From NCBI GenBank assembly GCA_963663735.2, contig CAXXHN010000001.1, forward strand, positions 496,001 to 560,000: 64,000 nucleotides of DNA. The letters run 5' to 3'. The position numbers and the translations under genes were made by a program. Under the pieces are notes generated by a model. The model ran no database searches. It saw only the letters and a program-made list of their open reading frames with translations, and was not told the DNA's origin. Numbering within the stretch: the first letter of the stretch is position 1; every line of letters starts with the position of its first letter. The stretch comes from G963663735 sp963663735 (lineage in GTDB: Bacteria; Acidobacteriota; UBA6911; RPQK01; JAPXNP01). Positions 46,612 to 54,803 of the stretch are shown one piece after another.

Positions 46612-46627
46612 AGAGGATATCCCTGAT

Positions 46628-47170
46628 TCAATCTATAGATCCGATCCTGGAAAGAGGCCAGTACCTGAAAATGGCCTTTCCAAAAATCAAGTTGGAGGAA
46701 AGAGTGCCCCAACTTCTGGAATCATTGCTGGTGTTCCTGTGATCACCCATTACAAAATAGTGATTATCCGGTATTGTAACAGGTCCGAAATCCGACCTAT
46801 CCTCGAATTCAGGTGGGACGTATGGTTCCCGGTATGGTTTTCCATCCAGCCAGACCTGACCATCCCTTATTGCAACAGTCTCTCCAGGCAATCCAATAAC
46901 ACGTTTTATGAATGATTTGGATGTGTTTCCGGGATACCAGAAGACAACGATGTCTCCTCTTTCTATGTCAGAAACCCGGTAGAGGAATTTATTTACAAAT
47001 ACCCTCTCGCTATCGTAAAGGCGAGGCTGCATACTGTTCCCCTCAACCCTCACGGGCTGAACCAGAAAAACAATTATCAAAACAGCCGTCAAGGTAGCAA
47101 AAAAAATCTCCTTGATCCAGCCTTCAATGCCCTTGAGAGATTCACATTCCTTAAAAAAATCCAATTTCAC
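46628..47170 (-). CDS. lepB: Signal peptidase I
   Basis: Inner-membrane serine protease that removes signal peptides. The 180 residues begin with one membrane segment (about 22-38) and carry the Ser/Lys dyad: Ser46 in GNSMQP and Lys89 in FIKRVIGLPGE. Box E reads YFVMGDHRNTSNDSRSWG. This is a short signal peptidase I with a single N-terminal anchor. The GTG start shares its first base with the frr stop (TAGTG), which indicates coupled translation. Confidence 0.96.
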   Translation of the reverse strand: MKLDFFKECESLKGIEGWIKEIFFATLTAVLIIVFLVQPVRVEGNSMQPRLYDSERVFVNKFLYRVSDIERGDIVVFWYPGNTSKSFIKRVIGLPGETVAIRDGQVWLDGKPYREPYVPPEFEDRSDFGPVTIPDNHYFVMGDHRNTSNDSRSWGTLSSNLIFGKAIFRYWPLSRIGSID

Positions 47171-47727
47171 TAGCCCTGTAAAATGTCCTGCTCTTTCGCC
47201 CGGCCCAACTCATCAACCTGTTTAATGTAGTCATCGGTTAGCTTCTGGATTTCATCGAAAGCGGTATACTCCTGATCCTCTGAAATCTCTTTGGCTTTTT
47301 CCATCTTCTTCACCCGATCATTAGCATCCCTTCGGATTTGCCTGATCACGTTGCGATGATCTTCGGCAACCTTGCCTACCTGTTTTGCCATTTCCTTCCG
47401 CCGTTCTTCAGTCAGGGAAGGAATCGGGACTCTGATTATTTTACCGTCATTATTGGGATTCAGACCCAATCCGGAAGCCATGATCGCTTTTTCAATCATT
47501 TTGATCTGGGAGCCATCCCAGGGCTGAAGGGTTATAGTTGAGGCATCAGGCGCATGAATAGTAGCGACCTGGCTGACTGGTGTGGGAGTTCCGTAATAAT
47601 CTACCTTGACTCCATCCAGCAGGTGTACCGAAGCTTTTCCGGTCCTGATACCTATCAACTCATGAGCAAAATCGTCAATAGTCTTTTGCATGCGGAGCCG
47701 GGTTTCTGAAATAACCTCTCTAATCAT
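47170..47727 (-). CDS. frr: Ribosome recycling factor
   Basis: Splits the post-termination ribosome together with EF-G. The 185 residues match the family throughout: a long helix beginning RLRMQKTIDDFAHELIGIRTGKAS, VDYYGTPTPVSQVATI, NPNNDGKIIRVPIPSLTEERRKEM and RIRRDAND-type C-terminal helix. It sits 8 bases after pyrH in the standard tsf-pyrH-frr order. Confidence 0.98.
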   Translation of the reverse strand: MIREVISETRLRMQKTIDDFAHELIGIRTGKASVHLLDGVKVDYYGTPTPVSQVATIHAPDASTITLQPWDGSQIKMIEKAIMASGLGLNPNNDGKIIRVPIPSLTEERRKEMAKQVGKVAEDHRNVIRQIRRDANDRVKKMEKAKEISEDQEYTAFDEIQKLTDDYIKQVDELGRAKEQDILQG

Positions 47728-47735
47728 AGTCCCTC

Positions 47736-48515
47736 CTAGTATCTTAATTCACTGACCAAAGTCCCGACTTTACTGCCAAGGACTATTTCTTTAACTGTTC
47801 CAATATCCAGCAGATTGCAGACTATTATCGGCATACGGTTATCCATGCAAAGAGAAATCGCGGTAGAATCCATGACTTTGAGTCCTTTTTCCAGGACTTC
47901 CAAATAGGTAAGGCTGTGGAATAACCTGGCATCTTTATTCTTCATTGGATCAGAATCATAGATACCATCCACTTTAGTGGCTTTCACGATAACATCAGCC
48001 TTGATTTCCATAGCTCTGAGAGCAGCGGCTGTATCAGTCGTGAAATAGGGATTTCCCGTGCCGGCGGCGAAAATGATGACACGTTTTTTTTCCAGATGTC
48101 TTTCGGCCCTCCTCAGAATAAAGGGCTCGGCAATCTCTGCCATGTTTATGGCAGACAAAACCCGGGTCTGAACTCCGTCATTTTCCAGTGTACTCTGAAG
48201 AGCCAAAGCGTTGATCACAGTGGCCAGCATCCCCATGTAATCGCCAACGGAACGGTCCACTCCATTTTTCTCCATGGCGCTGCCGCGGATTATGTTCCCT
48301 CCACCAACGACAAGGGCAATTTCCACTCCAAGGTCATGAACACTTTTTACCTGTTTTGCGATGGAATCCAGGGTTCGTGAATCAAGGCCGTATCCCTGGT
48401 TTCCCTCCAGGGCCTCACCGCTTAGTTTCAACAGGATTCGCTTGAAAACAGGCTTTAAAACAGAACCAGGGTTGGCGTTAGGTTGAGTGTCTCCATGTTT
48501 CCCGGCATCTTCCAT
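47736..48515 (-). CDS. pyrH: Uridylate kinase
   Basis: Phosphorylates UMP to UDP. The 259 residues include a ~22-residue polar N-terminal extension before the usual start FKRILLKLSGEALEG. The glycine-rich GGGNIIRG loop, GMLATVINALALQ, the FAAGTGNPYFTTDTAAALRA segment and VDGIYDSDP are all present. The extension contains no alternative start close to the conserved region, so the ATG at 48515 is kept. It shares the operon with tsf and frr and, further down, carA and carB, so UMP production and use are linked. Confidence 0.97.
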   Translation of the reverse strand: MEDAGKHGDTQPNANPGSVLKPVFKRILLKLSGEALEGNQGYGLDSRTLDSIAKQVKSVHDLGVEIALVVGGGNIIRGSAMEKNGVDRSVGDYMGMLATVINALALQSTLENDGVQTRVLSAINMAEIAEPFILRRAERHLEKKRVIIFAAGTGNPYFTTDTAAALRAMEIKADVIVKATKVDGIYDSDPMKNKDARLFHSLTYLEVLEKGLKVMDSTAISLCMDNRMPIIVCNLLDIGTVKEIVLGSKVGTLVSELRY

Positions 48516-48596
48516 AACGTCAAGCCCCGTTCTAATAATGCAGTCAATAATATTGCAGTTTTTTGCTGGAAAGTTAATCTTAGGGATTATTATATA

Positions 48597-49199
48597 TCAA
48601 CTAAGGTCTTCCCCAACCTCAAATCTAACAAATCTGCGTACTGAAATATTTTCTTTGATGGTTGCGATCTTGGATTTGACCAGATCTTCAATTGTCATGC
48701 TGTCATCTTTTATGAAAGCCTGTTCATAAAGACAATTGGCCGCATAAAACTTATTTACCCTGCCCTCGATAATCTTATCAACAATATTTTCAGGTTTTCC
48801 TTCAGCCAGAGCCTGGTTCCTGAAAATATCCCGCTCCTTCTCGAGAACATCGGCAGGAACTTCTTCCCTGCGGACGCAGATGGGGTTGGTAGCGGCAACC
48901 TGCATGGCGATATCCCTGACAAAACCCTGGAAATCTTCGTTACGGGCGACAAAATCGGTTTCACAGTTAACTTCAATCAAAACACCGATTTTACCGTTAC
49001 TGTGGATATAGTGACCTATAAAACCTTCTTTTGTAGTCCGGCCGGCTTTTTTGGAAGCAGCGGCCAGGCCTTTTTCTCTCAAGAGCTTGACAGCTTTTTC
49101 AAAATCTCCGTCAGCTTCAACCAGTGCCTTTTTACATTCCATCATCCCGGCGCCGGTTTTTTCTCTAAGTTCTTTTACTGATTGTGCAGAAATACCCAT
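48597..49199 (-). CDS. tsf: Elongation factor Ts
   Basis: Nucleotide exchange factor for EF-Tu. The 200-residue short form (as in Thermus and several other phyla) has the UBA-like N-terminus SVKELREKTGAGMMECKKALVEADGD and the key TDFVARN loop in VNCETDFVARNEDF. The C-terminal helices end FVRFEVGEDLS. It follows rpsB after a 186-base spacer that contains a hairpin with a T-run, so tsf expression may depend on read-through or on a separate promoter. Confidence 0.97.
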   Translation of the reverse strand: MGISAQSVKELREKTGAGMMECKKALVEADGDFEKAVKLLREKGLAAASKKAGRTTKEGFIGHYIHSNGKIGVLIEVNCETDFVARNEDFQGFVRDIAMQVAATNPICVRREEVPADVLEKERDIFRNQALAEGKPENIVDKIIEGRVNKFYAANCLYEQAFIKDDSMTIEDLVKSKIATIKENISVRRFVRFEVGEDLS

Positions 49200-49279
49200 C
49201 AGGTCCTCCGATATTCAGAAACGCCCCCCACATACAGTCGGCAGGCATCTCAGGTAATTTCAAGTTTGTATTTAAAAAA

Positions 49280-49366
49280 AAACGCAAGAGACACAAGTAA
49301 AGCAGAAAGCGCTACATAACCTTACGATAACAGCGTCTTTTGCCCTTTTCCGCGCCTCTTGCGTTT
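49280..49366 (-). ncRNA. Long-range stem with T-run in the rpsB-tsf spacer
   Basis: Read on the minus strand, AAACGCAAGAG (49366-49356) pairs with CTCTTGCGTTT (49290-49280), an 11-bp perfect stem enclosing 65 bases and followed directly by a run of nine T (49282-49274). The enclosed part contains further short complementary words (for example CGCT / AGCG). It fits an attenuator or intrinsic terminator, or a structured RNA processed from the operon. Which one cannot be told from one sequence. Confidence 0.5.
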
Positions 49367-49385
49367 AAATTGCTTCAAGATAAGA

Positions 49386-50723
49386 TTATTTTTTATCCTT
49401 GGCCTTTTCCCCGGCTTTTTCCGCAGCCTTCTTCACGGGTGCCGGTTTGGCGGCTTCCGCAGCTTCAGGTTTGGCTTCAGCTTTAACCTCAGATTCGGCT
49501 TCCGCTTTTACTTCGGCTTTTTCCGCAGCTTTCTTCGCGGGTGCCGGCTTGGCGGCTTCCGCAGCTTCAGGCTTGGCCTCAGCTTTAACCTCAGATTTGG
49601 CTTCCGCTTTTACTTCGGCTTTTTCCGCAGCCTTCTTCGCGGGTGCCGGCTTGGCGGCTTCCGCAGCTTCAGGTTTGGCTTCAGCTTTAACCTCAGATTC
49701 GGCTTCCGCTTTCACTTCGGCTTTTTCTGCAGCCTTCTTCACGGGTGCCGGCTTGGCGGCTTCCGCAGCTTCAGGTTTGGCTTCAGCTTTAACCTCAGAT
49801 TCGGCTTCCGCTTTCACTTCGGCTTTTTCTGCAGCCTTCTTCACGGGTGCCGGCTTGGCGGCTTCCGCAGCTTCAGTTTTGGCTTCAGCGGCTTTCGCCC
49901 GAGCTTTTGCAGCGGCTTCGGCTATTCTGGCGGCTTCTTCCTTAGCCTTCTTTGCGGCATCACGTGCTGCAGCAATTCTGGCAGCCTCTTCCTTTTCAGC
50001 CTTTTCACGAGCAGCTCTTTCCTCAGCCTGTTTAGCATCCCAGATCGACTTTCCCGCCATAATAGCGTCAGCGATTGTTGATGTAAACAGTTTAATGGAT
50101 CTCAATGCATCGTCATTACCAGGGATAAGGTAATCAATCTGATCAGGATCACAATTTGAATCCACAACAGCAATTACGGGTATTCCGAGTTTGCTGGCTT
50201 CCTTAACTGCGATAGCTTCCTTGTCTGAATCAATTACAAACAAAGCATCCGGCAGACGATTCATGTTCCGGATACCGCGCAAATTTTTATCCAGCTTCTT
50301 ACGTTCTCTTTCCAGTTGTGCTACTTCTTTTTTGGAAAGTTTTTCGTAGAAGCCTTCATCCCTCATTGACTCCAGTTCTTTGTAGCGTTTTATGCTTTTC
50401 TGGATAGTCCCGAAATTGGTCAACAGACCACCAAGCCAGCGGGTGGTTACGTAATGCATCCCGCACCGCTGTGAATCTTCTTCAATAGATTCAAGGGCCT
50501 GTCTCTTAGTCCCTACAAAAAGGACCTGTTTACCTTGAGAACCCAGATCAACCATAAAATCTACGGCATCTTTAAACAGCTTCAATGTCTGTTGCAGATC
50601 GATTATATGTATACCGTTACGTTCACCGAAAATGAATTCCTTCATTTTCGGATTCCAGCGGCTTGTCTGATGACCGAAATGCACACCAGCTTCCAGAAGC
50701 TGTTTTATCGAAATCGCGCTCAA
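49386..50723 (-). CDS. rpsB: 30S ribosomal protein S2 with long repetitive C-terminal extension
   Basis: Residues 1 to about 230 are a normal S2: MSAISIKQLLEAGVHFGHQTSRWNPKM, GTKRQALESI, the WLGGLLTNFGTI block, and LPDALFVIDSDKEAIAVKEA followed by PVIAVVDSN. The remaining ~215 residues are extra. First comes a charged Ala/Arg/Glu coiled-coil-like stretch (232-283), then five copies of a 34-residue Ala/Lys/Glu/Pro repeat (284-445). The usual protein is about 230-260 residues, so this one is nearly doubled. There is no frameshift between the two parts. It lies 15 bases after rpsI. Confidence 0.96.
   Translation of the reverse strand: MSAISIKQLLEAGVHFGHQTSRWNPKMKEFIFGERNGIHIIDLQQTLKLFKDAVDFMVDLGSQGKQVLFVGTKRQALESIEEDSQRCGMHYVTTRWLGGLLTNFGTIQKSIKRYKELESMRDEGFYEKLSKKEVAQLERERKKLDKNLRGIRNMNRLPDALFVIDSDKEAIAVKEASKLGIPVIAVVDSNCDPDQIDYLIPGNDDALRSIKLFTSTIADAIMAGKSIWDAKQAEERAAREKAEKEEAARIAAARDAAKKAKEEAARIAEAAAKARAKAAEAKTEAAEAAKPAPVKKAAEKAEVKAEAESEVKAEAKPEAAEAAKPAPVKKAAEKAEVKAEAESEVKAEAKPEAAEAAKPAPAKKAAEKAEVKAEAKSEVKAEAKPEAAEAAKPAPAKKAAEKAEVKAEAESEVKAEAKPEAAEAAKPAPVKKAAEKAGEKAKDKK
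49389..49874 (-). repeat. 102-bp tandem repeat inside rpsB
   Basis: About 4.8 copies of a 102-bp unit coding AEAAKPAP(V/A)KKAAEKAEVKAEA(E/K)SEVKAEAKPEA. Anchor word GGGTGCCGG recurs every 102 bases on the plus strand. Copies differ at only a few bases, which points to recent expansion by slippage or recombination. The in-frame period keeps the S2 tail open. Confidence 0.93.
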
Positions 50724-50738
50724 GCGTTTCCTCCTAAC

Positions 50739-51131
50739 TTATCTCTTAGAGAACTGATACTTTTTCCGGGCGCCTGGTTGTCCGTACTTTTTCCGTTCCT
50801 TAATCCTGGGATCTCTTGTCAGGAAGCCCGCCTTTTTCAGAGTCTGTCTTAATTCAGAATCAAACTCAAGAAGCGCTCTGGAAATCCCATGTCTTATGGC
50901 TCCGGCCTGTCCGGTATAACCTCCCCCGGCGACGTTAATATACAAATCAAACTTTTCCAGGTTATCCGTGATTTTCAACGGCTGGAGAACTATTCCCTGC
51001 TGCGTCTTCCCCGGAAAATACTCCTGGTAATTCTCTCTATTAATGATTACCTGGCCGGTTCCGGGTGTCAAAAACACTCTTGCCGTGGAAGATTTACGTT
51101 TACCTGTTCCGTAATACTGAATCCTATCCAA
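50739..51131 (-). CDS. rpsI: 30S ribosomal protein S9
   Basis: Small-subunit protein whose C-terminal tail reaches the P-site tRNA. The 130 residues hold YYGTGKRKSSTARVFL, INRENYQEYFPG, GGGYTGQAGAIRHGISRAL and RDPRIKERKKYGQPGARKKYQFSKR-type basic tail ending in Lys-Arg. It is in the standard rplM-rpsI order, 12 bases after rplM. Confidence 0.98.
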   Translation of the reverse strand: MDRIQYYGTGKRKSSTARVFLTPGTGQVIINRENYQEYFPGKTQQGIVLQPLKITDNLEKFDLYINVAGGGYTGQAGAIRHGISRALLEFDSELRQTLKKAGFLTRDPRIKERKKYGQPGARKKYQFSKR

Positions 51132-51143
51132 TGTTCACACTCC

Positions 51144-51596
51144 TCAAAAGGTCAAAGTCTGCGGTTTCTGAGCGCTGTGAGGATGCTCAGGTCCGGTATA
51201 GACCTTAAGACGCTTTAACATCTGTTTGCCTAATTTATTCTTGGGCAGCATTCCCTTCACCGCATGTTTAATTACCCGGTCGGGGTGTTTATCCATCAGC
51301 TTGGAAGCGGAAATCTGCTTAATCCCCCCCGGATACCCACTGTGGGAATAATAGAATTTATCATCCCATTTTTTCCCGGAAAGTTTAACCTTGTCGATAT
51401 TAACGACGACAACAAAGTCTCCGGTGTCCAGAAAATCCGTATAAATCGGTTTTTCCTTCCCCATCAAAAAGGATGCGATGCGGGTTGCCATACGACCAAG
51501 TATCTGATCATCGGCATCAACCACATACCATGCCCTTTCAAGCTCATTAATTTGAGGTAAAAATGTTTTCATTCCTCGTGTCCTTCGATACTTCAC
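51144..51596 (-). CDS. rplM: 50S ribosomal protein L13
   Basis: Early-assembling large-subunit protein, 150 residues. Diagnostic parts are WYVVDADDQILGRMATRIA, DTGDFVVVVNIDKVKLSGKKW, YYSHSGYPGGIK and HAVKGMLPKNKLGKQMLKRLKVY followed by GPEHPHSAQKP. It is the first gene of the minus-strand operon running to carB. The nested inverted repeat at 51657-51690 lies upstream in its probable leader. Confidence 0.98.
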   Translation of the reverse strand: MKYRRTRGMKTFLPQINELERAWYVVDADDQILGRMATRIASFLMGKEKPIYTDFLDTGDFVVVVNIDKVKLSGKKWDDKFYYSHSGYPGGIKQISASKLMDKHPDRVIKHAVKGMLPKNKLGKQMLKRLKVYTGPEHPHSAQKPQTLTF

Positions 51597-52025
51597 CTGT
51601 AAAAAACGGGAAAATTACTAAATTCAGAGCGGTTATGTCAAGTCTCAGTCCTGCAAACAGGTGAGAGAGTGTAGTTTACACTAAACCTGTCTAAAGATCA
51701 TCCTGAAATTAACAGGGACCTTAAAATAAACCAAACCTTTCAAATAATGTTTGAGTCTGGGAAAATTAATACATTTAGCTTAAAAGTTCAAGGATTTCAG
51801 TGTTTTTTTCGCTTATTTTTAATAGTTGCCGTTATTGTGACTGGGGGAAAATCCCAACTTCAGACTTGTTATTAAAGTGATTTAGCTAACATTATTGATG
51901 TCATATCATTGGATTTATGCTTGTTTAAGCTTAACCGGAAGATAAAAAGATTATTTTATTCAGCACTATATAGTAGAATCCTCTACAGGGCAGTCTTCTG
52001 AAAATTTAAATTCGAATTTAATATT
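51597..52025. promoter_or_regulatory. AT-rich divergent region between rplM and pilM
   Basis: 429 bases that must carry promoters for the rplM operon (minus) and pil operon (plus). A TATATAG word near 51968 lies 58 bases before pilM and might be a -10 element, but no good -35 at the right spacing was found. No gene was seen. Confidence 0.5.
51657..51690 (-). promoter_or_regulatory. Nested inverted repeat upstream of rplM
   Basis: An outer pair ACAGGT (51657-51662) / ACCTGT (51685-51690) encloses a second pair AGTGTA (51668-51673) / TACACT (51677-51682). It lies 61-94 bases upstream of the rplM start. It could be an RNA leader hairpin for ribosomal-protein feedback or an operator. The inner 3-base loop allows RNA folding. 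Confidence 0.4.
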
Positions 52026-53090
52026 ATGAAATTTCTAGACAGGTTTTCCAGCAAAAAAAAGACTTTGGTTGGAATCGATATCGGGACTTCTTCGGTCAAA
52101 CTCGTAAATTTAACGAGAGGCTCCAAGGACAGTTACCTGCTTGATTTCTGCGAACAGGTTGATCTGCCCAGGGATTCCATTGTGGATGGGTCTATCCTTT
52201 CAAAAATTCCGGTGTCTGAGGCCATTGAACAGATTTTCAGGATGCACCCCGTAAAGGTGAATGGAATCGCGACATCGGTTTCGGGCAGTTCGGTCATTGT
52301 TAAACGCATTTCTCTACCGGTGCTTAATGAAAAAGAACTTGCCAATTCAATACAGTGGGAAGCTGAACAATACATTCCTTTTGACCTTTCCGATGTTAAC
52401 CTGGACTATGAAGTAGTTGGAAAGAGCCCGGATGGAGAAGGCCTTGAGGTCATTCTTGTAGCGGCAAAAAAAGACAAAATCGCTGATTATGCCAGTGTTA
52501 TCTCACTGGCGGGCAAGAAACCAGTCCTGGTAGATGTTGATGCTTTTGCCATCCATAATGCGTTCAGGTTCAACTACCCATCCTCTTCCACCGAAACAAC
52601 GGTCCTTCTCAATATCGGCTGCAGCCAGATGAACGTTTCAATTGTTAAAGGCAAGGATTTCCTGTACACCAGAGACATCGGTCTTGGAGGAGATTCTTAC
52701 ACTGAATCATTGCAGAAGAAACTGGATATCCCTTATGAAGAGGCTGAAAAAATAAAAAAAGATCCAAACTCATGGGGCGAAGACCAGTCACTCATTGAGG
52801 CCTCCATCGAAGAAGTATCAACAAAGCTGAGCATGGAGATTGAAAAAACAATAGACTTCTTCCGGACAACCACTGAGTCCCATGAAATCGGTTGCATCTA
52901 TTTATGCGGGGCGGCATGCCAGACAAGCGGACTCCAGGAACACCTGGCAAAGGACCTGAGTCTGCCGGTTAATATCCTGGATCCTTTCCGGAAAATCAAG
53001 CTCAGTGATAAAATCAAGTCTCGTTCAGGCTGGGAGACTCTGGGACCCGAATATGCTGTATCAACGGGTTTGGCATTAAGGGGTTTTTGA
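52026..53090 (+). CDS. pilM: Type IV pilus assembly protein PilM
   Basis: Actin-like cytoplasmic ATPase-fold protein that binds the N-terminus of PilN in the pilus alignment complex. The 354 residues show LVGIDIGTSSVKLVNL (phosphate-1 loop), IQWEAEQYIPFDLSDVNLDYEV, the second phosphate-type loop TTVLLNIGCSQMNVSIVKG and a C-terminal IYLCGAACQTSGLQEHL adenosine-type loop. First gene of pilMNOPQ. The ribosome-binding site is poor. Confidence 0.95.
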   Translation: MKFLDRFSSKKKTLVGIDIGTSSVKLVNLTRGSKDSYLLDFCEQVDLPRDSIVDGSILSKIPVSEAIEQIFRMHPVKVNGIATSVSGSSVIVKRISLPVLNEKELANSIQWEAEQYIPFDLSDVNLDYEVVGKSPDGEGLEVILVAAKKDKIADYASVISLAGKKPVLVDVDAFAIHNAFRFNYPSSSTETTVLLNIGCSQMNVSIVKGKDFLYTRDIGLGGDSYTESLQKKLDIPYEEAEKIKKDPNSWGEDQSLIEASIEEVSTKLSMEIEKTIDFFRTTTESHEIGCIYLCGAACQTSGLQEHLAKDLSLPVNILDPFRKIKLSDKIKSRSGWETLGPEYAVSTGLALRGF

Positions 53091-53123
53091 TTCCTTCGCA
53101 CTATAGAAAGAAACGGATACTAA

Positions 53124-53723
53124 ATGGTTAACATAAACCTGCTGGAAAAAGAAAAGCTCAGGAAAAAAAGGCAGAGAAGTTTTTTCAGGCCTCCCGAAAA
53201 ATCCAACTCCAGGTTTTTGGCGTACGCCCTAATGGTTCTTGCTGTATGTTTAACCTACTACTTTCACTGGGACGCAAAAAACCGGCTGGCCGAGGCCTCA
53301 TCGCTCAGAACTGAGTTGAGGGAACAGTCAGAACAGTTAAAAGCTGTCCAGACCGAAGCTGAAAAATTTGAAAAAATCAAGAATCAGACGCTGGACCGAA
53401 TAAATGCCATTGAAGACCTGAAAAAAAGCCAGAGAGATCCTCTGAAGCTGATGAACAGCCTGGTCGACGGCGTCTCTTCAAACTCAAATATCTGGCTTAC
53501 CACACTGAAAAAAGAGGGTTCATCAATTACTCTTCAGGGTTATGCGCTGAATGTCCCTGCAATTGCTGACCTGATTGAGATCCTTGAAAAATCACCTCCA
53601 TTTACCAAAGTAGAGATTAACTACTGGGAAGTGCAGCCTTCCAGTGTTGAGTTCGACCTGAGCTGTGAAATCCAGGAATTTGAAGCAGAAGGCGGGTCCG
53701 GAGAAAGCAAGGTGGGAAAATAA
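53124..53723 (+). CDS. pilN: Type IV pilus assembly protein PilN
   Basis: Inner-membrane protein of 199 residues. The N-terminal cytoplasmic tail MVNINLLEKEK is the conserved INLL motif that docks into PilM. A membrane segment (about 31-47) and a periplasmic coiled coil (about 50-105) follow, then a small ferredoxin-like domain with WLTTLKKEGSSITLQGYALN. Its stop overlaps the pilO start by one base. Confidence 0.92.
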   Translation: MVNINLLEKEKLRKKRQRSFFRPPEKSNSRFLAYALMVLAVCLTYYFHWDAKNRLAEASSLRTELREQSEQLKAVQTEAEKFEKIKNQTLDRINAIEDLKKSQRDPLKLMNSLVDGVSSNSNIWLTTLKKEGSSITLQGYALNVPAIADLIEILEKSPPFTKVEINYWEVQPSSVEFDLSCEIQEFEAEGGSGESKVGK

Positions 53724-54277
53724 TGGCAGACTTAAAGCTTTCTACTGACAAGAAGATCATGATTATTGCGGCACTTATCCTGATTGGCTGTGGGGTTTTT
53801 TACCACTATTACACCAGTCCCATTAAAAAGGAACTGAATTCAGTACAGGAAGAAGTCAACTTACTGAACATCCAGGTAACTGCTGCCCAGCAATATGTAG
53901 GCCGGCTCGCTGAGCTTAATAAAGAGGCCAAACAAGCCAATCTCCAGCTTGAAGAGCTTAAACAGTTGCTTCCGGACAGGCGGGGAACACCTGCAGTCAT
54001 CCGCCAGACTCACAAAATGGCAGTTGATTCCGGCCTCCGCATGACCGGTTTCACACCCGGCCCCATAGTCGAACATGAATATTATGAAGCCTGGCCGATC
54101 CAGCTGACCATGGAAGGAACTTTCCATAACCTAAGCATGTTCTTTGAAAAGACCGGAAATTTCTCGCGCATAATCAGCATTGAAGATCTTGAAATAAATG
54201 CAGTCACTAAAGATGCGAGGCCTGACAAAACCATACAGGCCTCCTGTCAGGCAAATACTTATGTTTATATTAATTAA
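53723..54277 (+). CDS. pilO: Type IV pilus assembly protein PilO
   Basis: Partner of PilN, 184 residues. It has a short cytoplasmic tail, a membrane segment (about 11-28), a coiled coil (about 35-80) with VQEEVNLLNIQVTAAQ, and a C-terminal domain with LPDRRGTPAVIRQTHKMA and the PIQLTMEGTFHNLSMFFEKTG signature of PilO. The one-base overlap with pilN and tight spacing to pilP support stoichiometric expression. Confidence 0.92.
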   Translation: MADLKLSTDKKIMIIAALILIGCGVFYHYYTSPIKKELNSVQEEVNLLNIQVTAAQQYVGRLAELNKEAKQANLQLEELKQLLPDRRGTPAVIRQTHKMAVDSGLRMTGFTPGPIVEHEYYEAWPIQLTMEGTFHNLSMFFEKTGNFSRIISIEDLEINAVTKDARPDKTIQASCQANTYVYIN

Positions 54278-54296
54278 GCAATTAGGTTCTTGGCTC

Positions 54297-54803
54297 ATGA
54301 AGAAAGAAACAAAACTCCCTGGCTTAATTCTTATTTTTGGCTGCCTCCTTTTCCCGGTCTCTCATGTTATGGGGCAGGCCCCAGAGGGAGAGGATAAAGA
54401 GGCCACTGCTGAAATCCGGAAAACCGAGGCCAGTAAATACGAAGGACTGGGTAAGAGGGACCCCTTTATGAGCCTGCTGAGCGTGAGAGAAGAGGACCGA
54501 AACAAGGCAGTTCCGGCACCGCCTCTGGAAGAAAGGCCTCCCGGATTACCTGGACTCCTGATTTCAGAGGTTTCCGTAGCCGGAGTGGCGGCTGGTAACA
54601 CTAAAAAAATTGTAGTGCTGAAAGGGATTGACGGAATAAGTTACATTGCTGAACCAGGAAGCACGCTCTTTGACGGAATCTTGAAGGAAGTTGATGATAA
54701 AGGAGTCACCTTCACGAGAACAGAAAAGACCACTGACGGAAAATCAAAAAGTTACAAGGTGACCAAACCCTTTAACAGCTCAGAAAAACAGGTTTTGCCA
54801 TGA
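54297..54803 (+). CDS. pilP: Type IV pilus assembly protein PilP
   Basis: Periplasmic protein of 168 residues from the ATG at 54297, linking PilN/PilO to the PilQ secretin. It has a signal peptide (about 1-26) without a clear lipobox, an acidic linker, YEGLGKRDPFMSLL as the PilP lead-in, and the HR-like beta domain LPGLLISEVSVAGVAAGN and EPGSTLFDGILKEVDDKGVTF. Longer frames from 54198 overlap pilO and are rejected. The stop overlaps the pilQ start (ATGA). Confidence 0.88.
   Translation: MKKETKLPGLILIFGCLLFPVSHVMGQAPEGEDKEATAEIRKTEASKYEGLGKRDPFMSLLSVREEDRNKAVPAPPLEERPPGLPGLLISEVSVAGVAAGNTKKIVVLKGIDGISYIAEPGSTLFDGILKEVDDKGVTFTRTEKTTDGKSKSYKVTKPFNSSEKQVLP

Noticed and set aside
49359..50133. 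Two long plus-strand open frames, rich in Phe/Gly/Arg or Ala/Ser, opposite rpsB
   Set aside because: They are mirror frames of the GC-rich repeat in rpsB. The repeat period is a multiple of three, so all frames stay open.
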